From positions 1-60,675 of the forward strand of contig JANBPT010000180.1 of the NCBI GenBank assembly GCA_027575765.1: a stretch of DNA of 60,675 nt. Direction: 5' to 3'. Origin of the DNA: Tieghemiomyces parasiticus (lineage: Eukaryota; Kickxellomycota; Dimargaritomycetes; Dimargaritales; Dimargaritaceae). The notes under the pieces were generated by a model, which saw only the letters and a program-made list of their open reading frames with translations, did no database searches and was not told the origin of the DNA. Numbering within the stretch: position 1 is the stretch's first letter; each line of letters starts with the position of its first letter. Made by a program: the position numbers and the translations under genes. Shown here one piece after another: positions 23,320-34,402 of the stretch.

Positions 23320-26300
23320 TCAAAGCAGGCAGCGCACACCATCTGCCCCAAAAGGGGGGGGGCTCTCGTACAGCTCGGTCAGGCAGCTGCCTACCACCTT
23401 CCTCTTCTACCCCGCCTTTCTTGCGCGGCCCGGCCCACTTACCAATTCACCAGCTCCTGCACAGATTTCAATCCGCTGGACAGGATATTCCACGCCACGA
23501 CGTCGCTCACGCCGGGTACGTTGACTAGAAACCTGAAGTGAGGACCGTCATCCACGTCGGCCGGATCGTGAAACCCCGCGCCTGCCCGGGCCTCCTCGTT
23601 CACCAGCCGGCTGAGCAGGTCAGCCGTCTCATGTCGTCCTTCGGAAAACAGCAGTGTCACTTCCATGCGCGCCAGCACTTCTAAGGCTTCGTCGTACTGC
23701 TTGGAGGCCGAAATGGTCTCAACCACGGCTGACTTCTTCTTGCGCGCGGCAACGGAGGCGGCCCCAGTCAAAGAGGCGCCTTTCTCCGCCCCCACCGCCG
23801 TCGGGTCGGACCCAGCCGCATCACCGTCGTACTCGACAATGAGATACGTGCGCTCAAAGCAGGCCCGAAAGTTTTGGATTTCGTCCAGGAGAGTTTTAGC
23901 CCCCACGGCGGCGATGAGGTCGTTGCGGGTCTTGCGCTTGACCCCTGACCGTCGGCTAATGACGAACTGTGCCCCGTGGAGAGAGTGGACCCGATTAGAG
24001 ATACCGTGACGATTCTTGAGGATAGACGGAATCTGAGGGCCAGGGACATACGGGAGGAGCCGGGGGGAAGGAATGAAAGCACCAGGGCAGCAGCAGCAGA
24101 GAGTGGGAGAAGAGCAGGTTATTAATATTATTTGAAAAAAAAATCATTAGCCATCACCTTATTTTTGTCCACGAGAACGTTCAAGGTCCCATCCGAGCTG
24201 AAGGGTATCTCGATAGTACATTGTACTTACTGCAGTGCGAAGTTCGTGCGTGTCCACCACAATAAGGGGTGGCGTGGCGGTAGTGTTTGTAGCCTAATCC
24301 AAAATGTCAAATTGGGATGGGCAGGGGACGCGCAATAAATGTGGTAGTCGAGTCAGTCAACCGCATGAAATAATACATATACATCCGTAGCCAGCAACCT
24401 GTATTCAATGCACAGCCTTGGCACCGGTTAAGACTCGTACTTACCGTCGATTTGTGTGGACTCTGCAAGTCCAAAGGGAACGTCGCCGACCGACTGGTTA
24501 GTTTGTTGAGAGATGTATCCCCTTTGTCATTTAACTGCCAAACGATGTCGTCGTCGTTGTCAGAAATGACCACCGCAACCGCGTTCCTTTCCGATGGTAA
24601 AATTGCCGGTCCAAGACCACCCTGGCCGTCAAACATTACGTCCGCTGGCTCTGTGGTCTCCCCAGAACCGCCGGCCGGATGCCTGGCCACCGGCGCATTG
24701 CCTAAGAAAGACTGAGAACGTGCCACTCCAGAGGAAGTGTGCGCCGGCGGTAGACCGGCGGAGACGGAGCGGGCGAAGGCCAGGCGGCTGGTGCACCGGG
24801 TAGAGAACAAATTACGCTGGGCACCACCCGTACCCTGGTCATCATCCGCTGCAGCGGCGGGGAGCTCGGGCTGTAGTGACGTTGAGGCTGACGGTAATCG
24901 CGGGGGGCAGCCCGAACCCCGGTCCGATATGGTACGGGGGGATAGATCGGACGGAGAGCTTAGCATGGATAGGGACTTGCGCGACAGAGGTGGCGGACGA
25001 TCCGGGCTGGTGTCACTCTCGGAAATAATAAGGGCCTCCGGCTGGCTTAGCGGTGGAGGTAAGCTGCCCGGTGGGAATAAATCGTCCTCACTTTCAATGT
25101 CATCCACCAGCGCGGCCGTCGGTCTCGGTCGGTCGCCGCCGCCCAACACATCCACCACCCGAGCCACCGTCGGGGTGGTGTCTGCTGTACTGGGGCCTGT
25201 CGCTTGGCTCTCATCAACATCCCTGGCCGTACCTTCATCCTCATCTTCGGTGAAGATGGGCCTATTCATTGCGTCCCCGTCCGATTCATCGGACAGATCG
25301 TCTAATTCGTCGTCATCCAGATATCCCTCGCCTAATCCTGGTCGCAACAGCGACAGGTGACGCAGTTTGAGGCGGGCGTGGGCTCCGGGAGCGAACTGCC
25401 CGGCCCGAGTACGAAATTTGAGCGGGGATGGACCCGTCGTGTTAGAATTCAGCTTGACGGCGCTGTCGGGCGACATGAGGGAGCGGTGGTAGGTGGCCTG
25501 CATGCGGCGACGCTGATCCGACAGGTCCGGGCTGCCGTGATGGGATTCGCTATCGTCTACGATGAAACTCCGGTCGTAGGCGTCCTCCTCACCCTCCGAC
25601 TCGTCCTGCGAGTGATCTGAGCCGCTCATTTCAGCCTCGACATCAAAAAAGGTAGTAGCGGTTGGTTGACGGAGTGCGGTGGCCGTCATGGCAGCTGAGG
25701 CCTGCGCCCGGGTGGGACGCTGCCGAGCTTCCCCCTGTCGGCCGCGCCGCTGGCCCAGCCGAAAGATTCGTCGCGAGGCCGACGGGCTGTCGGGTGTTCG
25801 CAAAGGCGACGCGGCAGTGGTGGAATTCGGCGAGGTAGGCGATGAGAGGGTCAGGGCGCGCTGCGTCGGCCGGTTGGGCGTCGGTGAGGTCAGAACGTTA
25901 CGGGGACGTTTGGCGGGTCGCCGGTGGATGGCCGGGGAGGGTGACGTCGGGGTGTCCTCCTTGCACCGGTGAACTCGGGGCGGCGTGACGGCACAGTCGA
26001 GGGGTGCCGCCTTGGGAGGAGTCGAGTGCGATTCGGTGGCAGGGATTGGAGTAGCACCTACGGTCTGCGTAGTCGATGCCGCCTTCACCGGCGGATTGCT
26101 AGGCTGGGAGATGAGGACCACTTGGTCCAAGTCAGAATCGGATTCAATGACCCAAACGGGGACCAGCGGCTGCGGCGGCGGGTGCTTCATCGGCGGTTGG
26201 CGGTTACTGGAGGGCGCACCGGGTGGCCCACTCCATTCAATCGTGGTTTGCGGATCCGAGTCGGCGCCGGGTAGGGGCGGGCGGGCGAAAGCAGACTCGT

Positions 26301-29300
26301 TCGGAATGAGAAAATCCTTTTCAGGCAGCGGTTGCCATGTCGACCCTGGCTCGAAGGGCAGGGGCGGATCGAGTGGTGGTCGAGTGGCGGTAGCGGCGAG
26401 TAGGGTATCCCAAGGCGAGGGCTCGACTTCGGTGGCCGGGTGGAGTTTAATCGCTGGGAGGTGCTGCTCAGCCTTGGCCGGTGCGTTGCGGGCGGCTAGG
26501 TGGCCGTGGGGCGGAACTACAAAGTCATCGTTGTCCCCATCAGACCACCGTAGGAAGGCTAACCCGTCGTCGCCCTGGTCGGGCTGGGCCTGGGAGGCTT
26601 CTGGTTGCCCACGCCCGGCCTCTTGCCGCGGCCCTTGCTTGACGAGTGCTTTGGATGCCCCATCTTGGTGCAAAGTAAGGTCGCGGAGGTCGACGCTCGG
26701 AAGGTCCATATCCCAGTCATCGTCCATTTCCATGGCATAGTCACGCGGGGCCGTTGCGGGCGTAGGTTGAGTCGTACGCGCTACCGTCGACTTGCGGGGC
26801 GGTTTCCCAGCGGCCGGTTTCACGTCCATAGGTGAGGGGAGGTTGGAACCGTTGTCTTCGTCATCAGTGAGCATGGGAATGACAGTGGCGGCTTTGCGCG
26901 CGCGTCCCGTCCGCTGGACCTTCGTACCTTTCTTGCCACTCGGCGTGGCATCCCCACCGTCCTCGTCGTCGCTAATGACGGCCGCGGCCGCCTTGCGCCC
27001 GCGACGCTTAACTGCTGACTTGGGTGGCGACCGCTCGGGTATGACGATGGACTGCTCGTTGCACTTGGGCACAATGGGGGCCGGGACCATCCGGGCGCTC
27101 TGTGTAAAGTACTTGAGCTGCCACTTATCCGACATGATACCCTCCTGCACCTTGCGGTATGAGGTTTGGGACTTTTGGAGGAGGGCGGCCTCCCCGCCTT
27201 CCGTAAGCAGCACGACGATCCGACCGCGCCGTTTGCGGCCCGTACGGCCCATGCGTTGGAGCAGTCGGATCGGGGAGCCCTGGGTATCAAAACAGACGAT
27301 AAGGTCCACTTCGCCAATGTCCAGCCCTTCTTCGCCTATACTGGTGGCCACCAGGACATTAAAGCGGCCTGCCTTGAACTTTTGGAGGATCTCGAGCTGC
27401 GCCTTCTGCGTGAGGCCCTTGCCCGCCTTTCCCGTAGACTGACCCACAAAGGAGGCCACACGTAACAATGGATCGTGCTGGGATAGTAGCGCCACAATCT
27501 CCTCGACGGACTCGCGATACTGCGAAAAGACGATGACTCGACTGCTAGGCGCCTCCGTAACCGGTGGTGGCGGTGCTGCCGGCGAGTCGCCGGTGGGGTC
27601 TGAGGCTACTGGGGCGGCGGTCGTGCCAGCAATATGCGCCAGGAGGATCCCGACCAGGCGTTCCAGTTTGGGATGGCTAAGCATCTGAGGATCGTTCGCG
27701 TGTGCGTTCATCCGCTCGAGGAGACCCTGAAACGTGGCGCTGTTAAAAAGGTCCCGGCGCACTTTTGAGCAACCCTGGCCCTTGGCAAGGGACTCGGCGC
27801 GGAAGGCCTCAAGTTTACTTAAGCAACTGCGCACGCCGTGGTAATTAAGTAACTGCAAGGCCTGGCCGAGCGGGGCGATGATGGCGAACCGGCTCTCGAT
27901 GAACATCATGTTGCGGGCGAGGTTGGGGTCGCGGTGGGACATTTCACGTACGCGGTTGCGCGCCATCTGGACCTGGTAGTGGGTCAACTGGCTCGGATTG
28001 TTGAACAACCGCCCGCACCCGGTGTGTTTGAGCTGGTCCACGTAGCCACCGATGATGGCATTAAGTTCGGCGTGGAACCGGCTCAGGTGTTCTCCCAGAG
28101 CCACCTCAACCTGATCGACCGACCGGCCGTGGAGATACTTGACGATATCGGCCGATTCCTCGGTGCGCAGTTCGATGGTGGCGATCTGCAGGTTATCAAT
28201 GACCGCCTGGACCACCTCACGGTCGTTACCCGGGGTGGCGGTGAGGGCGAGGACCCGGAAGTGGCGGTTGCGCATTGTGAGCTCGCGGACTACCTCGCAA
28301 TAGGCCTGGTTACCCTGGGCGCGGTGGGCCTCGTCAACCACCAGGCACACGACCTGGCCGGCCGGGCACGTCTCGCGGCGCAGGTCGTTTTGCATGACCT
28401 GCGGGGTTAGAAAGAACACCCGCTTGGTCTGCCACAGGTCCACTCGGGCCTTGGGCAGCTGTGACCCTGTCATCTCGGCGGTATCGACGGGGGGGATTCC
28501 ACAGATCTCATAGCAGGCGCCGATTTGCTGGGCGACCAGAGGTTTGGTAGGGGCCATGAAGATAACCTTTCCGTCAGGGAACCACCGGTAGAAATTGTAC
28601 ATAACCACTGCTGCGATGAACGTCTTACCCAAACCCGTGGGTAGCGCCACGAGGGTGTTCTTCGCCAGGGCCTTCTGGACGATATTGAACTGGTACTCAC
28701 GTTTGGCGTAGTTTGTCGGGTAGATCCACTCGTGGACGGCAACTGGATCGTGGCGGTGGGGGCAAGGCCCGGCGGCCGGATCGGGCGTATCGCTGTCCCA
28801 GAGACGTCGGATGGCCGCAGGGCCCTGGACCACCGGGGCCAGACGAATTTGAACGGCGGTTGGAGACGAGGTGCGCACCTGGCGGACCCGGCCTAGGGAG
28901 GGTATTGGTCGGGCTTGGAAGTCACCTTGGTTGGCAGCCGCCGGTATCGGGGTAGCGTGGTTCAGACCAAAGGGAAGCAGGCTCTGTCGTTGCTTACCCG
29001 TGGGAGGCGGACCGGTGGACCTAGAAGTCATATGGCCACCGGAGGACGAGCTGAAGGACAGCGGGGCGAACGACCGGGGCGGGGCGGCGCCGGGAGCCGT
29101 GTTGGTGGGGCCGCTGGTCGGTCGGGCAGGTGGAGTCCGGGTCGAGGCTTGCGTTGGCTGCGGTGGTCGGGAAGGGCCCGAAAAAGCCGATGCGGGTGCT
29201 ACCCGTTCTTCGACTGCCGCCATGGCCTGGAGCATGGCAGCCTCGCTGTCCCCGTCGTCGGACCAGTCGTCCAAATCTATGGCAAATTCATTGGCGGACA

Positions 29301-29301
29301 T
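23320..29301 (-). CDS. FANCM/Mph1-type DNA helicase with ERCC4-like domain
   Basis: Four exons (29301-24445, 24293-24231, 24032-23443, 23386-23320; introns of 151, 198 and 56 nt) encode 1,858 aa. An SF2 helicase core holds Walker A PTGLGKT (about residue 220), DEAH (about 321), LTATPG and motif VI QRMGRTGRKRRGR (about 680), the Mph1/FANCM/Hef pattern. A long acidic linker of about 800 residues follows. Exon 2 reads PPLIVVDTHELRTA and exon 3 continues IPSILKNRHGI, rebuilding the start of an XPF/ERCC4 nuclease fold. Exon 3 also holds FERTYLIVE, ETADLLSRL and the helix-hairpin-helix part VPGVSDVVAWNIL. The catalytic ERKx3D is KRKTRND (1672-1678), so the nuclease is probably inactive, as in animal FANCM. 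Role by family: fork remodelling and D-loop dissociation in the nucleus. The start is the first true ATG (MSANEF). Confidence 0.93.
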
Positions 29302-29829
29302 GGAAGGGGGGAGGGTCCAATGCGGGACGCGTAACAAGTTGTCGACTGTAGACGGGGCAATACGAAGGAAGGATAGGCATGTGGACAAGAGTTTGTATAC
29401 AGATAGTGAACGCTAAATAAGTTGCAGCTGCTTTAGGCGACGTGTTTATCTGTGTTGTATGTACTGCGGAAAGGAAGAGACCAAAGAGACGCTGGGGTAC
29501 AGGGCACCCCACACAGTACAGTGGAGAAAACGTCCATCTAGGGTAACCAGTGCCGCAGTCTGTAGCTGTTGGCTTGAACCTCCCCCGGCCCCACCGTGAA
29601 TGAGAGCGTCAGCAGCTCTGACGGCCCGCTGTTTGAGTTTGGCAGGCGCCTTCTGATCCGGGCTGAAATGAAGCTGGCGATTCCCAGATCTCTACCTGTG
29701 CATCCGACGAGCCTGAAGCACTCGGGGGCTTATCTAATTTCGATCCGCCACATTCCTCCCATTGTGCCGTTTTAGCTCTTCACACCTCCACCTTTTCCTC
29801 TGTACATTTGGTCCGATCCCGCTGCCACC
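29302..29829. promoter_or_regulatory. Divergent promoter between FANCM-like gene and MRP21
   Basis: A 528-bp interval separates two ATGs on opposite strands, so it must hold both promoters. I see no clear TATA box. The last 70 nt before the MRP21 ATG are pyrimidine-rich on its sense strand. Confidence 0.5.
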
Positions 29830-30403
29830 ATGTTCGGACTCATTCGCAACCTGCCTGCCGCCCTCCCGGCGCGGTCCTCCGGCACCACCTTACTGGCTCG
29901 CTCATTCAGCATCAGCCCCCTGGCCGCTCGCAGCGCCCTGCACCTCAATTTCCCGCCTAGCGTATCGAGTACCCCAAGTCACCACCGCGACGTCTCCTCC
30001 GGCCGGTCGATCGCCGTGCTCACCGCCAATCCCATGGCACCCTATTCCCGTCTGAACGGCATCCTCAGCGGCAACAACATCCGCCGGGAACTCCGTCTGA
30101 AGCGCCGGTACGAGAAGCCCAACAAGAAGCGCGTGCGTCTGAGTATCGAACGCTCCAACAAGCGGTTCAACGCCATGGTGCGCGAGAAAATGGAGCTGGT
30201 TGACAAGATGCGCCGCATGTAAGTGAGACTAACTGTCTATCGGGCTCCCCCCGAAAATATTTGCCAGAGTTGGCACACTAGCTGACATCCCTAGACCTGG
30301 AAAGCATAGCCCTACACTTATTAGCAGATAACTCACTCCAACTTATTTCGCCCATGATACCATTTTACCTCCACACATAACCTCTTTCCACAGGGGCCTA
30401 TAA
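29830..30403 (+). CDS. MRP21: Mitochondrial ribosomal protein bS21m (Mrp21 family)
   Basis: A small-subunit mitoribosomal protein. About 58 basic, Ser/Ala-rich residues form a mitochondrial presequence. The bS21 core then contains SGRSIAVLTANPMAPYSRLN, NNIRRELRLKRRYEKPNKKR and a basic C-terminal helix ending VDKMRRM. Two 3' structures are possible. Read through, the frame stops at TAA 30220-30222 (130 aa). However, that stop lies inside a consensus donor (AT|GTAAGTG, 30219), and a strong acceptor (CTCTTTCCACAG) ends at 30393. Splicing the 175-nt intron restores ATG and adds Gly-Leu before TAA at 30403 (132 aa). I favour the spliced form because intron size and signals match the rest of the window. 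It is divergent from the FANCM-like gene. Confidence 0.92.
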
Positions 30404-30544
30404 CCAGCCATCGGAATGCTGCCGTCTGGGCAAGACTTTGTGGCCGACCCGCGGCACGGCCGGGCTACGTGAGCAGTCTAAAGCCAGAAAACTGGGCTAC
30501 CCGAGCCGTTTTTCAAAGCTGTTCGACATTTATGTTCTATCCAT

Positions 30545-31730
30545 CGACGCCTTATCTTCCATATCATATAAACCGTCAGACATATAGGTACCGCCAACTG
30601 TTTCGGTTTTCTCAAAATTAAATCGTATTAATTCAATATAGCTGCCATCACTCTGTATTACTCGGTGACCCTTTTCTACCCGGCTACCATAGAAGGCTCT
30701 AAAGTCATTTAATTGGAGCCTGGCAAGTTCCGATTGCCAGGTGCCCACGACCGCCTCCAACATAAAGAAACTATTGCCATGCAGCTAAATTGTGACATCG
30801 CTGAACAGCCAGAAGTCTCAGGGGACTAGGTCAACAGGACTGTAGAGAGGGGCTGGCAGAAGTTTGAGTTTAGAGTTGGAAATGTAGGCGTGGGTAGCTT
30901 CAGCACAATGTGGTGGTGCATTATCATGGTAGAGCTATGGAGGATGATGATCCAGACTTCCACGTGCCTCCTCCCAAGCCTGAACCATGAACTTCAGCCC
31001 GTACTCTACATTGAGTTTGGTGGTGATCTAGACAATCAGGTGTAATAGGTCACACCTGGCGAAAAAACAATGGTCAGCGTCACCTTGGGTCTGGTACGGA
31101 CTTGGTGGGTCTCAGTTGGGACAGGGTCTCCTTTAGAATACCACCTCCAGCGGCTAGAGCCAGCAGGGGGGATCATAAAGGTACACCCAAGTCTCATTGC
31201 CTGGGACAATGGAGTCCAGCAGGTAGTCACTGACCCCAACAAACATCTCCAGGAACTCAGTGGCAAAATATACCTATTGGCGGCGCTGATTGTTGATAAG
31301 GTCATGGGAACCCAGCAACTGGAATAACTACACAGCCATAGGTCCCTACGTAGGACATTGCGCATGGTACCAGGGGAAGTGTGGCAGGCCCGGGCCAGCT
31401 GCTCAGCAGTCAGTTGAGGGTCTTCCTTTAGCCTTTTCAGGATCACGTCCCCATAATATCTACCAATGTCATCTGATGAGCGGCCAGAACAAGGGTCGGC
31501 TTCAAAAGAGTAGTGATCTGTGCGAAAGCAAGTCAGCCACCTGTAGGTGGTGGAGTGGCTAGGGGCTGCCAGGCCCAGCTTGGAAGTCAAAACATTAAAA
31601 ATATCATCTGCCTTGCGGCCCTCCAGATAGTAATTATAAGTAAGAACCCATACATCACGCCTGGTTAATTTGGGTGGAGTGGGGGGGACTTTATAAAGTA
31701 GACATGCTGAATGGTTAAACAAAGTTGCGA
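30545..31730 (-). mobile_element. Degenerate mariner (DD34D-type) transposase copy B
   Basis: Same family and orientation as the copy at 4.1-5.2 kb. The N-terminal part is better kept: RRDVWVLTYNYYLEGRKADD, FEADPCSGRSSDD and LTAEQLARACHTSPGTMRNVL are the two mariner helix-turn-helix units. A one-base loss near WVPM and a one-base gain before PPAGSSRWRW shift the frame in between and compensate each other. The first catalytic block again reads GNETW (Asp to Asn); its Trp codon, TAG in copy A, is intact here. The second block is HDNAPPH; the third, SPVDLVP-TGA-DFWLF, carries the same TGA position (30828-30830) as copy A and one extra residue. The C-terminus ends DGSYIE. It is inactive. Terminal repeats were not resolved. 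Confidence 0.85.
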
Positions 31731-32419
31731 AGTCAGAAATGGTTCCATCCTGGAATCGATATATACCAATCGACTCGACATCGTTGATTCCCCAAGGTTC
31801 TATCTAAAGCAGTGCGATCTGAGACCTCCAGCTTAAAAGTGTCAGATGATTTGGTTACACCTATAAAACGAGATTTATCTTTCAACCCACTAGAGCTGAT
31901 ATTCTTAAGTTCCGTCTATGGGAGGTTCAGCCTGAGTTCTCCAGCTGCATTACTACCAATATCATACTCACCACCTGGGCTTTTCCGTAGATTAGTTGCT
32001 CAGGACGCTACTGCCCACCAAGAGCATGGAAGTGCGGCTTTGAAGAGCACCCGTACACAAGAGAAGCTACTAAGTTGTAAAACTGGTAGGTATACATTTA
32101 GGGCGGTGACTTAATCACAGAGGGGCGTTGACCAACAGAGGCCTTCTGTGACCAACCCCCTTGCATAGGTAAATCAGCGTGTGCTGCCCATTCGCAACCC
32201 AAATGCCGGATGAATGTGTGCTGCATACGCACCGTGTAGGCAGATTCCCACCCTTCCAACATACACACGCCTCCTTCCTTTACTTTATGTCATACTATAG
32301 TACTAACTTGGAGGTTTTCCTACTAATTAGCTCTCCCTCCCTCCCCCCCCACTCCTCACACTCCCCATTGCGGTACATTCCACCCAGCCACCCCGTCTCA
32401 CACTTCCTTGCTGATTTCA
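31731..32419. other. Intergenic, mariner flank then leader of the RG-repeat gene
   Basis: The first 50 nt continue weak similarity to the flank of mariner copy A. No gene is seen. From about 32,270 the + strand is pyrimidine-rich up to the ATG at 32,420. Confidence 0.45.
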
Positions 32420-34402
32420 ATGACTACTACCAACATCAGCGTCTGGGATGACCTAGCGTTGGTCTCCGACCCCGAAATTCCGTTTCTGGGGGTCTCACCG
32501 CAGGTCAGCGTGACCGCCAGCGGCCACCACGAATGTCCAGCCCAGCAGGCGCGACCCTGTCGGTGTCCACACTACCGCCGGGGCCGGTCGTTGCCCAATT
32601 CGCGCCTAGGTACCCCGACCATAGCCAGTGTTGCACCTGTCGGGGAGCCGTTAACCCTCAAGCCTGTAGCACCCGCGGCAGTGGTGGTGACGAGGGAGGC
32701 ACACCAGCTACCCAACTTTTTAAACGCCGTGCACTTACTGAGCGATAAACTGGGCGCCCTAGAGACCATCGTGAGCCACCTACGGGCGGCGGTTCAGGAC
32801 CCTGCGTCGACAGCAGGCGTGGAAGCGGCCGCCGCGGCCCTGATTTCTACAGGTCGTACGCCCGATTTGACAATGGTAAGCCCCGACTGCAATAACCCAC
32901 CGGAACTGCAAGCCAGTACATTTGCTATTGCGCTGGTGATGATGATGATGATGATAACGTTAACTTTGAAATGGTATCCACCTCCTATATTTTTTATTTG
33001 GTTATTTGCACTTCCCCCCCTCCTCCCCCCCCCGCTATTCGCCTTATCTGCACGACATATCCAATCACACTCGCCTAAGCCCTCTGTAACCGCTCCACCC
33101 ATCACACCCGCAGCCTGCCTTCAACCCGATACCATCAACACACCGGATACCCACCGGTCCCTTACCGCCGAAAGGGACGCTATCGATGATACCAAGATGG
33201 ATGTGTATGTTAGTGACGACGGCGATAATGATGGTGATGACAGCAGCGACGAAGACCACCCTGGGACACCGGCGCGTCGAACCGCACAGGGTCGCGGCCG
33301 TGGTCGTGGTAGAGGCCGTGGACGTGGTCGCGGTCGCGGTATATCCCATGGCGCTCCTACCCTTCGAGTCTCCACGCGCAGCGCCTCCAAGGTGCAGAAA
33401 GTGGACACCGAAGTAACCCCCTTTAAGCGACGGATGCGAAGCACGCGGGCTAGTGATATGGGCCTTGTCACCGTCGCACCGGTGGGTGAAGGCGACAAGG
33501 TTGAAGCCGAATCCAGCACCCCGATCGCAGCCAGCATGGTAACTCAAGCCGCGGCCCCGGCTTCCGTCCCGGTGCTGACCACCATTGCAACTTTGGCCGA
33601 TCCTGCAACTCCGACGCCAACCCGCGTGGGGGCCGAGGGGGCTGCTGATGTGGACCTACCTGCGAACTCACTTTCCGATCCGTCAATCCCGCCGTCGCCG
33701 CTGCAGCAGCAGCCAAAGCCGAAGAAATTCAACATCACCAGCACGCAGCTAGCACCCATCATGGAGGAAATGGTGTTCGATTTTTTTATGCACACCAAAT
33801 ACCCGGAACGCGACGAATTCCAGCGGCTCCGCGACGACATTATTACCCAGGCCGCCGCTACGGTTCTCGACCTCCCGACGATGGACACTTCCTCATCTCC
33901 TCCGACGCTAAACCTACCGACCCCTGACCTCATTAACCGAGTCGAAGAATATATACGCCTACGGTTCGTGCACCTCCGTCGGCACATTGGGATCCGTGCC
34001 CGCCACCAGACCGCCCTGGCCTTCGACATCGAGAGCCTTCAGGCGCCCGAATACTGTAGCCGCGAGATTACCAATCGGGTCATTTTAGGCTCGCCGCCCG
34101 TCAAGTACTGTCGGGCTAACCTGCTGACCGCTACGGTGGCCGATAGCACCGATGGTAATGGTGCTAGTGGAGACGAAGCGACCAGAGGACCTGGGACGTC
34201 GCGACCCGGCGCACCCGATACCAGATGGATCGCCCAGATCATCCCCGGGACGTTCGAAGGCCGCGAACCCAGCCCCAACGACGTTGCATTCGTCTACGCA
34301 AGTGTTATGCTGTGGTTGGAAGGCAAGCGGCTGGCCAAACAGCATGCTTGGACGATTATGAAGCGGTACCAGGATCAGGTCGCCGGTGGCTCTGAAACGT
34401 AG
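32420..34402 (+). CDS. Unknown protein with RG-repeat and basic/acidic linker
   Basis: From the ATG at 32420 the frame stays open to 34402. It probably contains a 204-nt intron (32876-33079; GTAAGC...CTAAG) whose length is a multiple of three, so the frame reads through it as an implausible hydrophobic stretch (FFIWLFALPPLLPPPLF) next to a (GAT)n tract. Spliced, the protein is about 592 aa. An N-terminal predicted helix (LNAVHLLSDKLGALETIVSHL) precedes the intron. Then come an acidic patch (SDDGDNDGDDSSDEDH), nine alternating Arg-Gly pairs, a basic stretch (KRRMRSTRAS) and a folded C-terminal region of about 220 residues (MEEMVFDFFMHTKYPERDEF; VEEYIRLRFVHLRRHIGI; NDVAFVYASVMLWLEGKRLA). A nuclear, nucleic-acid-associated role is plausible but unproven. 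No family is recognised. Confidence 0.7.
   Translation: MTTTNISVWDDLALVSDPEIPFLGVSPQVSVTASGHHECPAQQARPCRCPHYRRGRSLPNSRLGTPTIASVAPVGEPLTLKPVAPAAVVVTREAHQLPNFLNAVHLLSDKLGALETIVSHLRAAVQDPASTAGVEAAAAALISTGRTPDLTMVSPDCNNPPELQASTFAIALVMMMMMITLTLKWYPPPIFFIWLFALPPLLPPPLFALSARHIQSHSPKPSVTAPPITPAACLQPDTINTPDTHRSLTAERDAIDDTKMDVYVSDDGDNDGDDSSDEDHPGTPARRTAQGRGRGRGRGRGRGRGRGISHGAPTLRVSTRSASKVQKVDTEVTPFKRRMRSTRASDMGLVTVAPVGEGDKVEAESSTPIAASMVTQAAAPASVPVLTTIATLADPATPTPTRVGAEGAADVDLPANSLSDPSIPPSPLQQQPKPKKFNITSTQLAPIMEEMVFDFFMHTKYPERDEFQRLRDDIITQAAATVLDLPTMDTSSSPPTLNLPTPDLINRVEEYIRLRFVHLRRHIGIRARHQTALAFDIESLQAPEYCSREITNRVILGSPPVKYCRANLLTATVADSTDGNGASGDEATRGPGTSRPGAPDTRWIAQIIPGTFEGREPSPNDVAFVYASVMLWLEGKRLAKQHAWTIMKRYQDQVAGGSET
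32938..32955. repeat. (GAT)6 microsatellite
   Basis: A perfect GAT trinucleotide run inside the predicted intron of the RG-repeat gene. Confidence 0.9.
33289..33339 (+). repeat. Arg-Gly coding repeat
   Basis: A hexanucleotide-based array (variants of GGTCGC/GGCCGT) encoding GRGRGR..., an RG-type RNA-binding or methylation-prone segment. Confidence 0.9.

Noticed and set aside
29302..29388. 29-residue N-terminal extension of the FANCM-like frame
   Set aside because: It begins at TTG; the first ATG (29301) fits a normal start.
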